This document shows positions 19,348 through 28,815 of a stretch of 64,000 bases of DNA, one piece after another. Made by a program: the position numbers and the translations under genes. This stretch comes from Pedobacter steynii. Lineage in GTDB: Bacteria > Bacteroidota > Bacteroidia > Sphingobacteriales > Sphingobacteriaceae. The notes beneath the pieces were generated by a model. The model was not told where the DNA came from. It ran no database searches and saw only the letters and a program-made list of their open reading frames with translations. The first letter of the stretch is position 1; the number at the start of each line of letters is the position of its first letter. The stretch lies in the NCBI RefSeq assembly GCF_001721645.1, contig NZ_CP017141.1:2480001-2544000 (forward strand), read 5' to 3'.

Positions 19348-19647
19348 ATGGATACTTTAAAAAAGTTTGAATTAATGGAGAAGATTGTCAGAGAGCTGGA
19401 AGACTTACAGCACTCACAGCAGGCCATCATCCAGAAGATAGGGAAAATAGAGGTAGATAATATTGAATTGGGTGATAAAAGACTTGATAAAGACTTACCT
19501 GATATGCATCAAAGGGTTTCAGATAACCTGAATACCATTGTGGGAATCCTGGAATACTTTGCGGATAAAACCCAGAACTTCGGGAACAAAAACAATGTGG
19601 ATGCGTTAAAAGAGAAACAAGCAATTGATGAGGCCACCGGCAATTAA
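19348..19647 (+). CDS. Small coiled-coil protein of unknown function
   Basis: 99 residues, highly charged and helical (MEKIVRELEDLQHSQQAIIQKIGKIE and LDKDLPDMHQRVSDNLNTIVGILEY), without signal peptide or membrane segment. It probably forms a coiled-coil dimer in the cytoplasm. No family recognised. A strong bidirectional terminator follows at 19663-19693. Confidence 0.65.
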   Translation: MDTLKKFELMEKIVRELEDLQHSQQAIIQKIGKIEVDNIELGDKRLDKDLPDMHQRVSDNLNTIVGILEYFADKTQNFGNKNNVDALKEKQAIDEATGN

Positions 19648-19662
19648 TCCAGTTTAATCATA

Positions 19663-19693
19663 AGAAAAGCCAGGGGATGTCCCTGGCTTTTCT
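19663..19693. terminator. Bidirectional intrinsic terminator
   Basis: A perfect 13-bp stem (AGAAAAGCCAGGG pairs CCCTGGCTTTTCT) with a 5-base loop, between the convergent coiled-coil and histidine-kinase genes. Confidence 0.9.
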
Positions 19694-19725
19694 GTTTCCA
19701 GAATTTCTGGTCTATGCCTGGCTTA

Positions 19726-21486
19726 TCAAGGCTCTATAGGAATAAAAAGATTAAATTTAGTGCCTTTCCCAAACTCACTTTCCACTGTAATCTCCCCATC
19801 ATTCCGCTCCATAAATTCTTTACATACCATCAATCCCAGGCCAGTTCCTTTTTCGTTCATGGTTCCCCTGGTTGATATATTCTCTCCTCCAAACAGCCTT
19901 TCCAAGGCTTCTGCTTTGATTCCCATCCCATTATCTGCTATGGATAGTAACATCTTTCCCTTGCTGTAAACGGCGGTAATGTTGATCTCACAATCTTCAT
20001 AACAGAATTTTATGGCATTACTCAGGAGGTTTCGGACTACGATCTGGATCATCAGCATATCCGCATATACGATGTTTCCCGGAAACACATTCTGTACAAT
20101 ATTTACATTTTTTGACGCAGCTGAAGGTAAATGATAATTTACTTCATTAATGATCATACTTTTCAGGTCAAAATACTCTTTATTAATTCCGTAGCCTTTT
20201 AACTGGCTTCTTGACCAATGCAGGATGTTTTCCAGTAAATCCGTGGTATACAAAATATCTTTATTCAGGATCGGAGATAATGTTTTGAACTCCTCTACTG
20301 TAATCAGGTTATTGGAAATCATTTTAAGGACTTCTGAGAGGTTCACCAATGGCCCTCTCAGGTCATGGGCAATGATAGAAAAAATCCGGTCTTTTAACTG
20401 ATTTAACTTCTTCAGTTCTTCCGTCTGTTGTTGTGATTTAAGGGCTTCCTGCTTAAAATGGGTGAGGTCCTGCAACTTGATAATTGTGGCATCATTATTT
20501 AGTTTATTCTCATCCAGATACAGAATGTCCGCTTCCAGATCAAAAGAACCCAGGTGACTTTTGATATGCAGTTCTATCTTTCCGGACTGATGCCTTTCCA
20601 TGAATTCAAAAAAAGCAAACTGATCCGGAAACAGAGTTTCAATTGGAGTCCCTATGATTTTTTTATTATTGGGATCGATCAGATATTTTCTGAAAGCATT
20701 GTTATAATCAATAACCCGGTTCTTTTGATCGACCACTAAAAAGCCATCCTGGATTAAATCCAGAACCTTTTCTCTGGCGATAGGTAGTACGTCAAAGAGC
20801 TTGAACCTGTATATGGCAATGGAAATAAAAAAGATCGTTGCCGCAAAAGAAAAAGGAGTGAGATCCAGGTTTCCAACAGGGCGGAAGCCCAGAATATAAG
20901 CAATATTGGTTAACCACGGGATAATGGCCGCAATCACGACACTATAGTTTTGTCTTTTATAAATCGGATCGGCCTTTCGAAAGGTTGTAATGAGCAAATA
21001 ACTACCGATGGCTAGCAGCAGATAAAAATAGATAGTAAATAGCTGGTAAGAAATTCCCGGAACAATATATACCATAGGGAATTCTCCTCTGGTATCCATA
21101 AAGTAGCTTTTATAATGCAGGTGATGATAACTGTTGGTCCAAACCAATAAGGTGATAACTACAGTTACACTGGCTAAAAGGGAAAAATTTAAAGGCCGTT
21201 TATACCATTTTTCCCGACCCGCCAGTTTTAAGCAAAATAAAAACCAGCAAAGGGGTAATGTGGTGATGCCTACATATTCAATATCAATGAAAAATTTTGC
21301 CTGATCTAATGAAGCACTCGCAAGTTCAAATCCATAGGCCAATGACCAAATGGAATTTGACAGCATCATCAGCCCAAATATCTTAAGTGCCCCATGCTTC
21401 TTTTTATAAGCATACCAGGACAAAAAAAGCATGATGCTGCCAGAAATCAGGAGAAATAAGGAGTAGGCATTAAATGTAAAATCCAT
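19726..21486 (-). CDS. Orphan sensor histidine kinase with 7TM, PAS and kinase domains
   Basis: 586 aa. Seven hydrophobic segments in residues 1-230 fit the 7TM sensory module of histidine kinases. A PAS-like domain follows (about 240-345, LDLIQDGFLVVDQKNRVIDYN), then HisKA with the phospho-acceptor H374 in IIAHDLRGPL and a HATPase domain with NLLSNAIKF, IADNGMGI and GTGLGLMVCKEF. It autophosphorylates and passes phosphate to a response regulator, but none is encoded nearby, so the partner is elsewhere. The signal is unknown. Confidence 0.93.
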   Translation of the reverse strand: MDFTFNAYSLFLLISGSIMLFLSWYAYKKKHGALKIFGLMMLSNSIWSLAYGFELASASLDQAKFFIDIEYVGITTLPLCWFLFCLKLAGREKWYKRPLNFSLLASVTVVITLLVWTNSYHHLHYKSYFMDTRGEFPMVYIVPGISYQLFTIYFYLLLAIGSYLLITTFRKADPIYKRQNYSVVIAAIIPWLTNIAYILGFRPVGNLDLTPFSFAATIFFISIAIYRFKLFDVLPIAREKVLDLIQDGFLVVDQKNRVIDYNNAFRKYLIDPNNKKIIGTPIETLFPDQFAFFEFMERHQSGKIELHIKSHLGSFDLEADILYLDENKLNNDATIIKLQDLTHFKQEALKSQQQTEELKKLNQLKDRIFSIIAHDLRGPLVNLSEVLKMISNNLITVEEFKTLSPILNKDILYTTDLLENILHWSRSQLKGYGINKEYFDLKSMIINEVNYHLPSAASKNVNIVQNVFPGNIVYADMLMIQIVVRNLLSNAIKFCYEDCEINITAVYSKGKMLLSIADNGMGIKAEALERLFGGENISTRGTMNEKGTGLGLMVCKEFMERNDGEITVESEFGKGTKFNLFIPIEP

Positions 21487-21634
21487 TTAAACAGAAGATG
21501 AGAATGCAATCATTAGACGCCTCAAATATACCCCATATGCGATGATTGTTAATATAAAACTACGTAATTTAGTTATGAATTAAAAATATTCTTAGTTTTA
21601 CAGAACAGTTATCATATCAACTTATCATTACATT

Positions 21635-22222
21635 ATGAAAAAAATAATCTTATCTGCATTATTCATCTGTTCCAGCATGATGGCTTTTAGCCAGGTGTTG
21701 CCTAGCTTCCAATTCGGATTAAAAGGTGGGGCCAACCTTACTAAGTTTAGCACCAAGGGTACTTTTAACAGCGAAAACAGAGCAGGATATTACGGTGGTG
21801 TCTGGGCGCGTATCGGTGCTGCAGGAATTCACCTGCAACCAGAGCTTTACATTTCTGGGAAAAATACAACTTTAAAAGATGATGCTGGTGTAGAGAATAA
21901 AGTGAACTTTACCAGTTTGGATATTCCGGTTTTGGTCGGTACAAAAATCGGAGCAGCAGGTGTGGGGATTCGTTTAAATACAGGACCTGTCGTTTCTTTT
22001 ATCCTGAATGAAGATCAGTCTATCGGTGACGCAACGAGCTCAGCACTTAAAGGAAACTTTAAAGGTCAGAACTTTGCATGGCAGTTTGGTGCCGGATTAG
22101 ACATCAGCAAATTAGGCATCGACCTAAGGTACGAGCAAGGTCTTTCTAAAATTGGAAAAGACGACTATAATGCTAAAAAACTAGGTCTGTTTACTTTAGG
22201 ATTGGCTTACAGGTTATTCTAA
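21635..22222 (+). CDS. Outer-membrane beta-barrel protein, PorT-like
   Basis: 195 aa with a signal peptide ending MAFSQ and a Gly/aromatic-rich, alternating pattern typical of an eight-stranded barrel (FQFGLKGGANLTKF, GYYGGVWARIGAAGIHLQPELYIS, ending GLFTLGLAYRLF with the C-terminal Phe of outer-membrane proteins). It matches the outer-membrane beta-barrel family common in Bacteroidota. Transport or structural function is unknown. Two hairpins follow at 22235-22285. Confidence 0.85.
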   Translation: MKKIILSALFICSSMMAFSQVLPSFQFGLKGGANLTKFSTKGTFNSENRAGYYGGVWARIGAAGIHLQPELYISGKNTTLKDDAGVENKVNFTSLDIPVLVGTKIGAAGVGIRLNTGPVVSFILNEDQSIGDATSSALKGNFKGQNFAWQFGAGLDISKLGIDLRYEQGLSKIGKDDYNAKKLGLFTLGLAYRLF

Positions 22223-22234
22223 AAACAAAAGTTT

Positions 22235-22285
22235 TCAACATTTTGTTGAAAAGGGGTGGACATCAGTTGTTTACCCCTTTTTTTG
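22235..22285 (+). terminator. Double hairpin terminator behind the barrel gene
   Basis: TCAACA-TTT-TGTTGA followed by AAAAGGGGT...ACCCCTTTT and a T run. It ends transcription of the outer-membrane barrel gene and lies upstream of the small gene at 22333. Confidence 0.75.
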
Positions 22286-22332
22286 GCTTTAAAATTGACG
22301 TTGTAATTCTCCCTAACTTAATTAATACAACT

Positions 22333-22614
22333 ATGAATATCAAAGAGTTATTATTAAACGGAAAAAGCTTTTCAGAGCTATTGAAACAGTTCTCTATAGA
22401 GGCAGATGATGTTAGAATACAGGACGAAGATGTCATCCTGTCTGACCACATTTTGAAACACCAGGATGTGGTAAAAGAAAGTATCTGTATCGAAGGTAAA
22501 AACAAAGAGGGAATTGTGAATTTCTTTGGTACCCTTCATTATAACTTATTGAACAAGTTGGCTGTATTTGAAATGCAGGGATTTGAGAAGATTACTTCTC
22601 CTCAGGTTTGTTAG
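22333..22614 (+). CDS. Small protein of unknown function
   Basis: The frame is open from 22243, but the first 30 codons lie in the terminator, so I start at MNIKELLLNG (22333), giving 93 aa. It is acidic, cytoplasmic and without known motifs. It has a helical N-terminus and a beta-rich middle (VRIQDEDVILSDHI). Its stop codon overlaps the stop of the convergent YihY-type gene (TTAG). Confidence 0.6.
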   Translation: MNIKELLLNGKSFSELLKQFSIEADDVRIQDEDVILSDHILKHQDVVKESICIEGKNKEGIVNFFGTLHYNLLNKLAVFEMQGFEKITSPQVC

Positions 22615-23531
22615 GCATCCTTGATCACTTCTTTGATTTCATAATTGAATGTGCCTTTAATAGGCCGTATAGGCGTGTTTTTGTCGTCACTAAGCACCTT
22701 CACATAACAGGCGCCAAAATAGAAAATGAAAGATGAATAGAAAACAAATAGCATAATCAGGACAATAGAACCTGAAGTTCCGTAAATATTCCCTATACCG
22801 CTTAGGGGTAACATAATCCTTAAGATATACTTTCCTGCAGTAAATAAAATGCCAGTCAGAATTCCGCCATGAATGGCCGATTTCCAGGTTGGACGGCCAT
22901 TGGTCAGGAACCGGAACAGAACCGAAAACCAAATGGTCACGATTACCACAAACAAAGCCTGATTTAATATCGAAAGAAAGAACTTTCCGAATGTAGGTGC
23001 GGCATTATTAATATAAACCCCAATAATGGCCTGGATACTGTCGGTGAGAAGGCCGAGAAAAAATAATAAGCCTGCCAGCAGGATGATGACAAAGGAACGG
23101 GCCCTCAACTGCATCTTGAAATAAAAACCGGCCTTTCCCTTAATTCCAATAGACCAGATCTGATCCATTGAATTTTTGATAACCGCAAAAAGTGTGGTGG
23201 CGACAAAAATGAAGAAGATAAAACTCAATATCGTAGCATACCACTGGTGATCAACACCTCTGATATTTCTTAAGGTTTGTCGGATCTGAAGTGTACTGCT
23301 GTCGTCTAATACGCTGCCCAATCGTTCAAACAACCGGTTTACCAGGGTCTTACGGTCCATAAAGAAACCAAATAAACGAATCAGGATAATGAGAATGGGA
23401 GGGATGGCAAAATTTGCAAAGAAAGCAGTAGCTCCGGCAAGACGTAAAGGATCATTCTTTTTGAACAATTTAAACGCAGCGCTAAAACGCGTACAAAATA
23501 ATGAGATCCTGCTGATGCTGTTAATTTCCAT
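22611..23531 (-). CDS. YihY/BrkB family inner-membrane protein
   Basis: Polytopic membrane protein with about six transmembrane segments. The conserved block LRLAGATAFFANFAIPPILI near the N-terminus and the final VLIMLFVFYSSFIFYFGACYV segment fit the YihY/UPF0761 family, once misnamed RNase BN. Its role is unknown and an envelope or transport function is presumed. I use the ATG at 23531, since an upstream ATG at 23594 would place the start in the terminator of hpd. The 3' end overlaps the opposing 93-aa gene by four bases. Confidence 0.85.
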   Translation of the reverse strand: MEINSISRISLFCTRFSAAFKLFKKNDPLRLAGATAFFANFAIPPILIILIRLFGFFMDRKTLVNRLFERLGSVLDDSSTLQIRQTLRNIRGVDHQWYATILSFIFFIFVATTLFAVIKNSMDQIWSIGIKGKAGFYFKMQLRARSFVIILLAGLLFFLGLLTDSIQAIIGVYINNAAPTFGKFFLSILNQALFVVIVTIWFSVLFRFLTNGRPTWKSAIHGGILTGILFTAGKYILRIMLPLSGIGNIYGTSGSIVLIMLFVFYSSFIFYFGACYVKVLSDDKNTPIRPIKGTFNYEIKEVIKDA

Positions 23532-23596
23532 TCCCCTCAGATTGCCTTGAGGCCCGAAAATAGCTAAATTTTTTAAATCTGATGGGAATGTCACAT

Positions 23597-23634
23597 AAAA
23601 AAGCCAGTACTGTTTCCAGACTGGCTCCGTTTTA
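23597..23634 (-). terminator. Intrinsic terminator behind hmgA-hpd
   Basis: In reverse orientation AGCCAGT...ACTGGCT forms a stem followed by TTTTTT. It lies 21 bp behind the hpd stop codon. Confidence 0.8.
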
Positions 23635-23654
23635 TGAATAATAATGGTCAGTTT

Positions 23655-24785
23655 TTATAAATTTCCTCTCAGTTCCTGCTCACGTTCCAATGATTCGAAT
23701 AAGGCTTTGAAATTACCTGCTCCAAATGATTGTGCCCCTTTTCTTTGGATGATCTCAAAGAACAAAGTCGGACGGTCTTCTACTGGTTTGGTAAAGATCT
23801 GCAATAAATAGCCTTCCTCATCACAGTCTACCAGGATACCCAACTCTTTTAACTGCTCAATCTCCTCATCAATTTCTCCTACACGATTCGGCATCATGTT
23901 GTAATAGGCTTCAGGGGGTGCACTTAAAAACTCAACCCCTCGAGATTTTAATTCCCTTACCGTAGACAAAATATCTTTTGTAGCTACCGCAATGTGTTGC
24001 ACCCCTTCGCCTTCATAAAACTCTAAATATTCTTCGATCTGTGATTTTTTCTTCCCTTCGGCAGGCTCGTTGATCGGAAATTTCGAAAACCCATTCCCGT
24101 TGCTCATTACCTTACTCATCAGGGCAGAATACTCTGTATTGATCTGCTTATCATCAAAAGAAAGAATGTTGACAAAGCCCATTACGTCTTCATACCATTT
24201 CACCGTTTCATTCATTCTATTCCATCCTACGTTTCCTACGCAATGGTCAATATATAAAAGACCTGCATCCTTTGGTGCGTAATCACTCCTCAGGTCCTGA
24301 TAACCAGGCATGAAACTACCGGTATAATTCTTACGCTCAATGAACATGTGGATGGTCTCGCCATAGGTATAAATACCAGACATTTTTACTTCTCCATGTT
24401 CATCCGTTTTGGTTACCGGCTCCATATAAGGTTTGGCACCACGCTTAGTGGTTTCCTCAAATGCACTGTAAGCATCGTCTACCCAAAGTGCGAGGATTTT
24501 TACACCGTCACCATGTTTTTTAACATGTTCTGCAATCGGACTGTCCGATTTCATAGCGGTTGTCAGTACCAATCTGATTTTTCCTTGTTGTAAGACATAC
24601 GAAGCGCGATCGCGAACTCCTGTCTCTGGTCCTGCATAAGCTAAGGATTGAAAGCCAAATGCTGTTTTATAGTAATGTGCAGCCTGCTTTGCATTGCCTA
24701 CATAAAATTCTATGTAATCTGTTCCATTAATAGGGAGAAAATCCTGTGCTTTAGCGATCTTTTCTGCAAATGTTTGTGTGCTCAT
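23655..24785 (-). CDS. hpd: 4-Hydroxyphenylpyruvate dioxygenase
   Basis: Non-heme Fe(II) dioxygenase that converts 4-hydroxyphenylpyruvate to homogentisate in tyrosine catabolism. It has two vicinal-oxygen-chelate domains, and the three iron ligands are visible as His in LLYIDHCVGN, His in GVQHIAVAT and Glu in LFFEIIQRKG. 376 aa is the usual length. It follows hmgA by 39 bases in one operon and is separated from the next gene by a terminator. Confidence 0.97.
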   Translation of the reverse strand: MSTQTFAEKIAKAQDFLPINGTDYIEFYVGNAKQAAHYYKTAFGFQSLAYAGPETGVRDRASYVLQQGKIRLVLTTAMKSDSPIAEHVKKHGDGVKILALWVDDAYSAFEETTKRGAKPYMEPVTKTDEHGEVKMSGIYTYGETIHMFIERKNYTGSFMPGYQDLRSDYAPKDAGLLYIDHCVGNVGWNRMNETVKWYEDVMGFVNILSFDDKQINTEYSALMSKVMSNGNGFSKFPINEPAEGKKKSQIEEYLEFYEGEGVQHIAVATKDILSTVRELKSRGVEFLSAPPEAYYNMMPNRVGEIDEEIEQLKELGILVDCDEEGYLLQIFTKPVEDRPTLFFEIIQRKGAQSFGAGNFKALFESLEREQELRGNL

Positions 24786-24824
24786 GATTGTTGTTAAATA
24801 TTTTAAAATAAGCTGTTTATCTGA

Positions 24825-25991
24825 TTATTCTACGTTGTGCTGCCAGCTTTTGTGGTAGCTCTCATCCTCAATGTTTACGGCATCTTCAGTAAGCATTAAA
24901 GGACGGAAAGGGTCAATCATCACTGCCAGCTCCTCTGTACTTTCTTTTCCGATAGATTTCTCTACAGTCCCAGGGTGTGGCCCATGAGGAATTCCTCCGG
25001 GATGTAAGGTGATTTGTCCTTTTACTACACTCTTTCTGCTCATAAAGTCGCCATCTACATAATACAGGACCTCATCACTATCCACATTGCTGTGGTTATA
25101 GGGTGCAGGAATCGAAAGCGGATGGTAGTCGTATTTGCGGGGAACAAAAGAGCAGATCACAAAATTATGTCCTTCAAAAGTCTGATGAACCGGAGGCGGC
25201 TGATGTAAACGTCCGGTTATGGGCTCAAAATCATGGATAGAAAAAGCCCATGGATAATGAAAACCATCCCAGCCTACAAAATCAAAAGGATGGGTGCCAT
25301 AAGTATAAGGATACATTAAGCCCTGTTTTTTAATCAGTACCTTGAAGTCGCCTACCTCATCAATAGTCTCCAGATCTGTTGGACGTTTGATGTCACGCTC
25401 ACAATAAGGAGAATGTTCCATCAATTGCCCGTATTCATTTCTATAACGTTTTGGAGAGCGGATCGGACTAAAGCTCTCTATAATAAAGAGCCTGTTTTTC
25501 TCCTCATCGAATTCCAGCTGATAAATGGTACCTCTTGGAATCACAAGGTAATCCCCATATGCAAAACGGATTTTACCAAAACCTGTTTTTAGGGTTCCTG
25601 TACCTTCATGAATAAAGATGACCTCATCCGCCTGACTATTTTTATAGAAATAATCGGTCATCGATTTTCTTGGTGCCGCCAGGGAGATATGCAGGTCACT
25701 GTTCACCAGGACCGGCTTTCTGCTTTCCAGGTAATCATCTTCAGGTTTGATATTGAAACCGATCAGACTGGTATGGCGCAGGTGTTTTTCACGGGCAATT
25801 TTTGGCTCTACAGAATAGGGCTCCCCAAGGGATTTTACGATGGTTGGCGGGTGACAATGATAGACCAGTGAATATAAGCTTGAAAACCCTTCAGTAGAAA
25901 CTAGTTCCTCTGCATATAAATTGCCATCTGGTTTTCTAAAAACGGTATGGCGTTTAGCAGGAATGGTTCCTAAGGTATGATAGATAGGCAT
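24825..25991 (-). CDS. hmgA: Homogentisate 1,2-dioxygenase
   Basis: Opens the aromatic ring of homogentisate to maleylacetoacetate. The cupin-type core contains EGHNFVICSFVPRKYDYHP, NHSNVDSDEVLYYVDG (iron-binding His and Glu) and HPGGIPHGPHPG. At 388 aa it belongs to the shorter bacterial branch compared with about 440 aa in the human type. It forms an operon with hpd and is divergent from the fumarylacetoacetase gene across a 325-bp control region. Confidence 0.95.
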   Translation of the reverse strand: MPIYHTLGTIPAKRHTVFRKPDGNLYAEELVSTEGFSSLYSLVYHCHPPTIVKSLGEPYSVEPKIAREKHLRHTSLIGFNIKPEDDYLESRKPVLVNSDLHISLAAPRKSMTDYFYKNSQADEVIFIHEGTGTLKTGFGKIRFAYGDYLVIPRGTIYQLEFDEEKNRLFIIESFSPIRSPKRYRNEYGQLMEHSPYCERDIKRPTDLETIDEVGDFKVLIKKQGLMYPYTYGTHPFDFVGWDGFHYPWAFSIHDFEPITGRLHQPPPVHQTFEGHNFVICSFVPRKYDYHPLSIPAPYNHSNVDSDEVLYYVDGDFMSRKSVVKGQITLHPGGIPHGPHPGTVEKSIGKESTEELAVMIDPFRPLMLTEDAVNIEDESYHKSWQHNVE

Positions 25992-26316
25992 AACAGTAGG
26001 TTAATTTGGTTAGAATAATATATATTAATAACGTTAAAACGCGGAAAACGTTTTATAAAATCAGCGGAAAAGCTAAATGGAGTATTGGGCAAAAATGATT
26101 TTGGAAAGCATGGCATACCTGAATGCGGCCAATGCTTGTTTGGCTACTTGATTTTGGTATGTGAGGGGCTGTATCATTTTGTTTGCGTCAGCTAAATTAA
26201 GGAATTAATCTAGTAATCAACAAACAATAAAAGAGATTTAATGGAGATAATTTTTTTATAGCCATGGTTGCTGTAATTTTATATAGCTTTGAACAACTAC
26301 ATAAAAAACTGAGCAT
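25992..26316. promoter_or_regulatory. Divergent control region between hmgA-hpd and fahA
   Basis: 325 bp, AT-rich, no coding potential seen. On the forward strand TAGCTTTG at 26284-26291 fits the Bacteroidota -7 consensus TAnnTTTG, placing a start about 20-25 bases ahead of the fahA ATG at 26317. A matching -33 element at the usual distance is not clear. A promoter for hmgA on the other strand must also lie here. I see no riboswitch. Confidence 0.45.
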
Positions 26317-27315
26317 ATGAAGCTGGTATCCTATAAAACAGAAGACAGAGAACACCTGGGTGTTTTTGTAAACGGACATATTTATAATCTGAATTCATGC
26401 GACAAACAACTGCCGAATGAGATGAATGCTTTTTTGGCAGGCGGCGAAGAATTGATGATCCGTGCGAAAAAGATTGACGCACAAATCAAATCTGCTGAGA
26501 TTGAACCTAAAGAAGAGGCTTTCTATGAGCTTATCGCTCCGGTACCGCACCCAACTTCCTGCAGAGATGGATATGCCTTCCGTCAGCATGTGGCTGCGGC
26601 ACGTAGAAACCGTAAAGTAGATATGATTGCAGAGTTTGATCAGTATCCTATTTTTTATTTTACCAACCATAACGCCATTCAGGGACCGGGAGAGATCGAA
26701 TGTATGCCCGATCATTTCCAAAAACTTGATTTTGAGCTGGAAGTAGCTATTGTAATTGGTAAAAAAGGCAGGAATATTACTGCTGCAGAAGCGGATAGCT
26801 ATATCGCCGGTTATATGGTGATGAATGATATGAGTGCGAGAACCCTGCAAATGGAAGAGATGTTGTTAAACCTGGGCCCTGCAAAAGGAAAAGATTTCTC
26901 TACGGTGATTGGCCCATGGCTGGTTACTCCTGACGAGCTGGAACAGTATAAAACAGCGGCTAAACCAGGTCATACCGGTAATGCTTACGATCTGAAAATG
27001 ACCTGTACCGTAAATGGTGTGGAAGTATCTTCGGGTAATATGGCAGATATGGACTGGACTTTTGCCGAGATTGTGGAGCGTTGCGCTTATGGTGTAGACA
27101 TCCTGCCTGGCGACGTGATTGGTTCAGGTACAGTAGGTACAGGGTGCTTCCTGGAGTTAAATGGAACAGGCTTATTGAATAATCCTGATTTCAAGCCACA
27201 ATGGTTACAGGATGGCGATGTAGTGGAAATGGAAATTACTGGTCTCGGACATTTAAGTAATATCATAAAAAAGGTAGATACAGACTTCTCTATCCTTGCT
27301 TTGAAGAAAAAATAA
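26317..27315 (+). CDS. fahA: Fumarylacetoacetate hydrolase family protein
   Basis: Hydrolyses fumarylacetoacetate to fumarate and acetoacetate, the last step of tyrosine degradation. The metal site of the family is visible as DFELEVAIVIGKKGRNIT (two Glu) and YMVMNDMSARTLQ (Asp). TFAEIVERCAYGVDILPGDVIGSGTVGTGCFLE closes the fold. Context with hpd and hmgA supports the specific function over other family members. 332 aa. A hairpin (27322-27350) separates it from the flavin-reductase-like gene. Confidence 0.9.
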   Translation: MKLVSYKTEDREHLGVFVNGHIYNLNSCDKQLPNEMNAFLAGGEELMIRAKKIDAQIKSAEIEPKEEAFYELIAPVPHPTSCRDGYAFRQHVAAARRNRKVDMIAEFDQYPIFYFTNHNAIQGPGEIECMPDHFQKLDFELEVAIVIGKKGRNITAAEADSYIAGYMVMNDMSARTLQMEEMLLNLGPAKGKDFSTVIGPWLVTPDELEQYKTAAKPGHTGNAYDLKMTCTVNGVEVSSGNMADMDWTFAEIVERCAYGVDILPGDVIGSGTVGTGCFLELNGTGLLNNPDFKPQWLQDGDVVEMEITGLGHLSNIIKKVDTDFSILALKKK

Positions 27316-27321
27316 AATCAT

Positions 27322-27350
27322 ACCCGTAAAGACAATTGCTCTTTACGGGT
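27322..27350 (+). terminator. Hairpin between fahA and the flavin-reductase-like gene
   Basis: A perfect 10-bp stem, ACCCGTAAAG pairing CTTTACGGGT, with a 9-base loop. It is not followed by a T run, so it may be a processing site or attenuator rather than a full terminator. Confidence 0.5.
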
Positions 27351-27396
27351 AATTAGCCCTGATCAGGTATCCGAATTAAGGCTCAAATAAAAGAAT

Positions 27397-28284
27397 ATGC
27401 TTACTATAGATGTAACTACACAAACTCCTGCCCAGCTGCAGAACTATTTGCAATATGCAATTGCACCAAGACCAATCTGTTTTGCTACCACAATTGATAA
27501 GGATGGAAACATCAACTTAAGCCCTTTTAGTTTTTTCAATATGTTCAGCACCAACCCTCCATTGTGTATTTTTTCTCCTGCAAGGAGGGTGCGTGACAAT
27601 ACCACCAAGCATACGCTGGAAAATGTACTTGAGGTAAAGGAATGTGTGATCAACATCGTCAATTATCCGATGGTACAACAGATGAGTCTGGCCAGCACGG
27701 AATATGCGAAGGGGGTAAATGAGTTTGAAAAGTCAGGTTTTACCATGCAGCCCTCACAATTAGTGAAACCACCAAGGGTAGCTGAGGCTCCGGTTCAAAT
27801 GGAATGCATTGTTAAAGAGGTGATCCATCTTGGAGCGAATCCAGGTGCAGGAAACCTGATCCTGGCGGAAGTAAAACTAATTCATATCAAAGAAGAAATC
27901 CTGGATACAGATGGAAAAATTGACCAGGCAAAAATAGACCTTGTAGCTCGTTTAGGTGGTGATTGGTACTGTAGAGTAACCCCTGAAAACCTGTTTAAAG
28001 TAGCCAAGCCGCTAACCACACTAGGTGTGGGGGTAGATGCTTTACCTTCAGCCGTACGGAATTCACATGTATTGAGTGGAAATGATCTGGGGATGCTTGG
28101 AAATGTAGAGCATTTGCCTTCAGCAGATGAAATAGATGCGATCAGGGATACGGAGCTGGTAAAAGAAGTGTTGGATGCAACGATTGGTGATGCTGCCAAC
28201 CGCGAACGTGAACTTCATGAACTGGCCAGGCAATTGTTGAAAGAAGGAAATGTAAATGAAGCACTAAAGGTGGTTTTGTTATAG
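27397..28284 (+). CDS. Flavin-reductase-like FMN-binding protein
   Basis: 295 aa. The N-terminal two thirds form a split-barrel FMN-binding domain, seen in ARPxxFATTI-like AIAPRPICFATTID, NLSPFSFFNMFSTNPP and CVINIVNYPMV. The C-terminal third (from about 215) is an additional helical extension with no recognised motif. Position behind fahA suggests a link to aromatic amino-acid breakdown, perhaps as flavin reductase for an oxygenase. The reaction is unknown. Its stop overlaps the convergent NlpC gene by six bases. Confidence 0.85.
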   Translation: MLTIDVTTQTPAQLQNYLQYAIAPRPICFATTIDKDGNINLSPFSFFNMFSTNPPLCIFSPARRVRDNTTKHTLENVLEVKECVINIVNYPMVQQMSLASTEYAKGVNEFEKSGFTMQPSQLVKPPRVAEAPVQMECIVKEVIHLGANPGAGNLILAEVKLIHIKEEILDTDGKIDQAKIDLVARLGGDWYCRVTPENLFKVAKPLTTLGVGVDALPSAVRNSHVLSGNDLGMLGNVEHLPSADEIDAIRDTELVKEVLDATIGDAANRERELHELARQLLKEGNVNEALKVVLL

Positions 28285-28815
28285 AATACTGACCACTTTC
28301 ATGAATCTTTTCTTATAAAAGCCTTCATTTAAACTCGTAATTGTCACTCCTTTTGCACCACCGGAAGAGGAGTGAATAAATTTGATCTCATCGCCATTAA
28401 TGGAGTATATAATGCCCACGTGGCCTATCCGGCGAACCCGGCTATTGGTGCCGGTAAAAAGGATTACGTCACCAATCTGTGCATCTTCCAGCTTTTTAGC
28501 CTCGCCTCTGGTTGCAAATTCCCTGGAGGAACGTGGCACTTTAAATCCAAAATTCTGAAACACATAGCTTACAAAGCCGGAACAGTCAAATCCTTTCCTG
28601 GGATTGCTGGAAGCATATCGGTAAGGAATACCAATCATAGATTTCGCAAACTCTAAAAGGCGGTTGGTAGATTGGGGCTTACTTGCAGGAATTGCCGGCG
28701 TGATTTCCATGAGTTTGGAAACCAATTCTTTATATTGAACGGGTGTGGTGTTTTGCGATCTTGCTGCAAATGCACTACATGAAAGAAAGAGGGATAAAAT
28801 AATGCTTTTCTTCAT
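28279..28815 (-). CDS. NlpC/P60 family cell-wall hydrolase
   Basis: Secreted Cys peptidase of the C40 family that cuts peptidoglycan stem peptides. A signal peptide (1-20) precedes the catalytic domain with C78 in GFDCSGFVSYVF, H132 in RIGHVGIIY and H148 in KFIHSSSGG. 178 aa is a minimal single-domain enzyme. The start codon is immediately preceded by a 19-bp stem-loop (28816-28857), which would lock the initiation region of any readthrough message. Its presence inside the aromatic-catabolism cluster looks incidental. Confidence 0.92.
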   Translation of the reverse strand: MKKSIILSLFLSCSAFAARSQNTTPVQYKELVSKLMEITPAIPASKPQSTNRLLEFAKSMIGIPYRYASSNPRKGFDCSGFVSYVFQNFGFKVPRSSREFATRGEAKKLEDAQIGDVILFTGTNSRVRRIGHVGIIYSINGDEIKFIHSSSGGAKGVTITSLNEGFYKKRFMKVVSIL

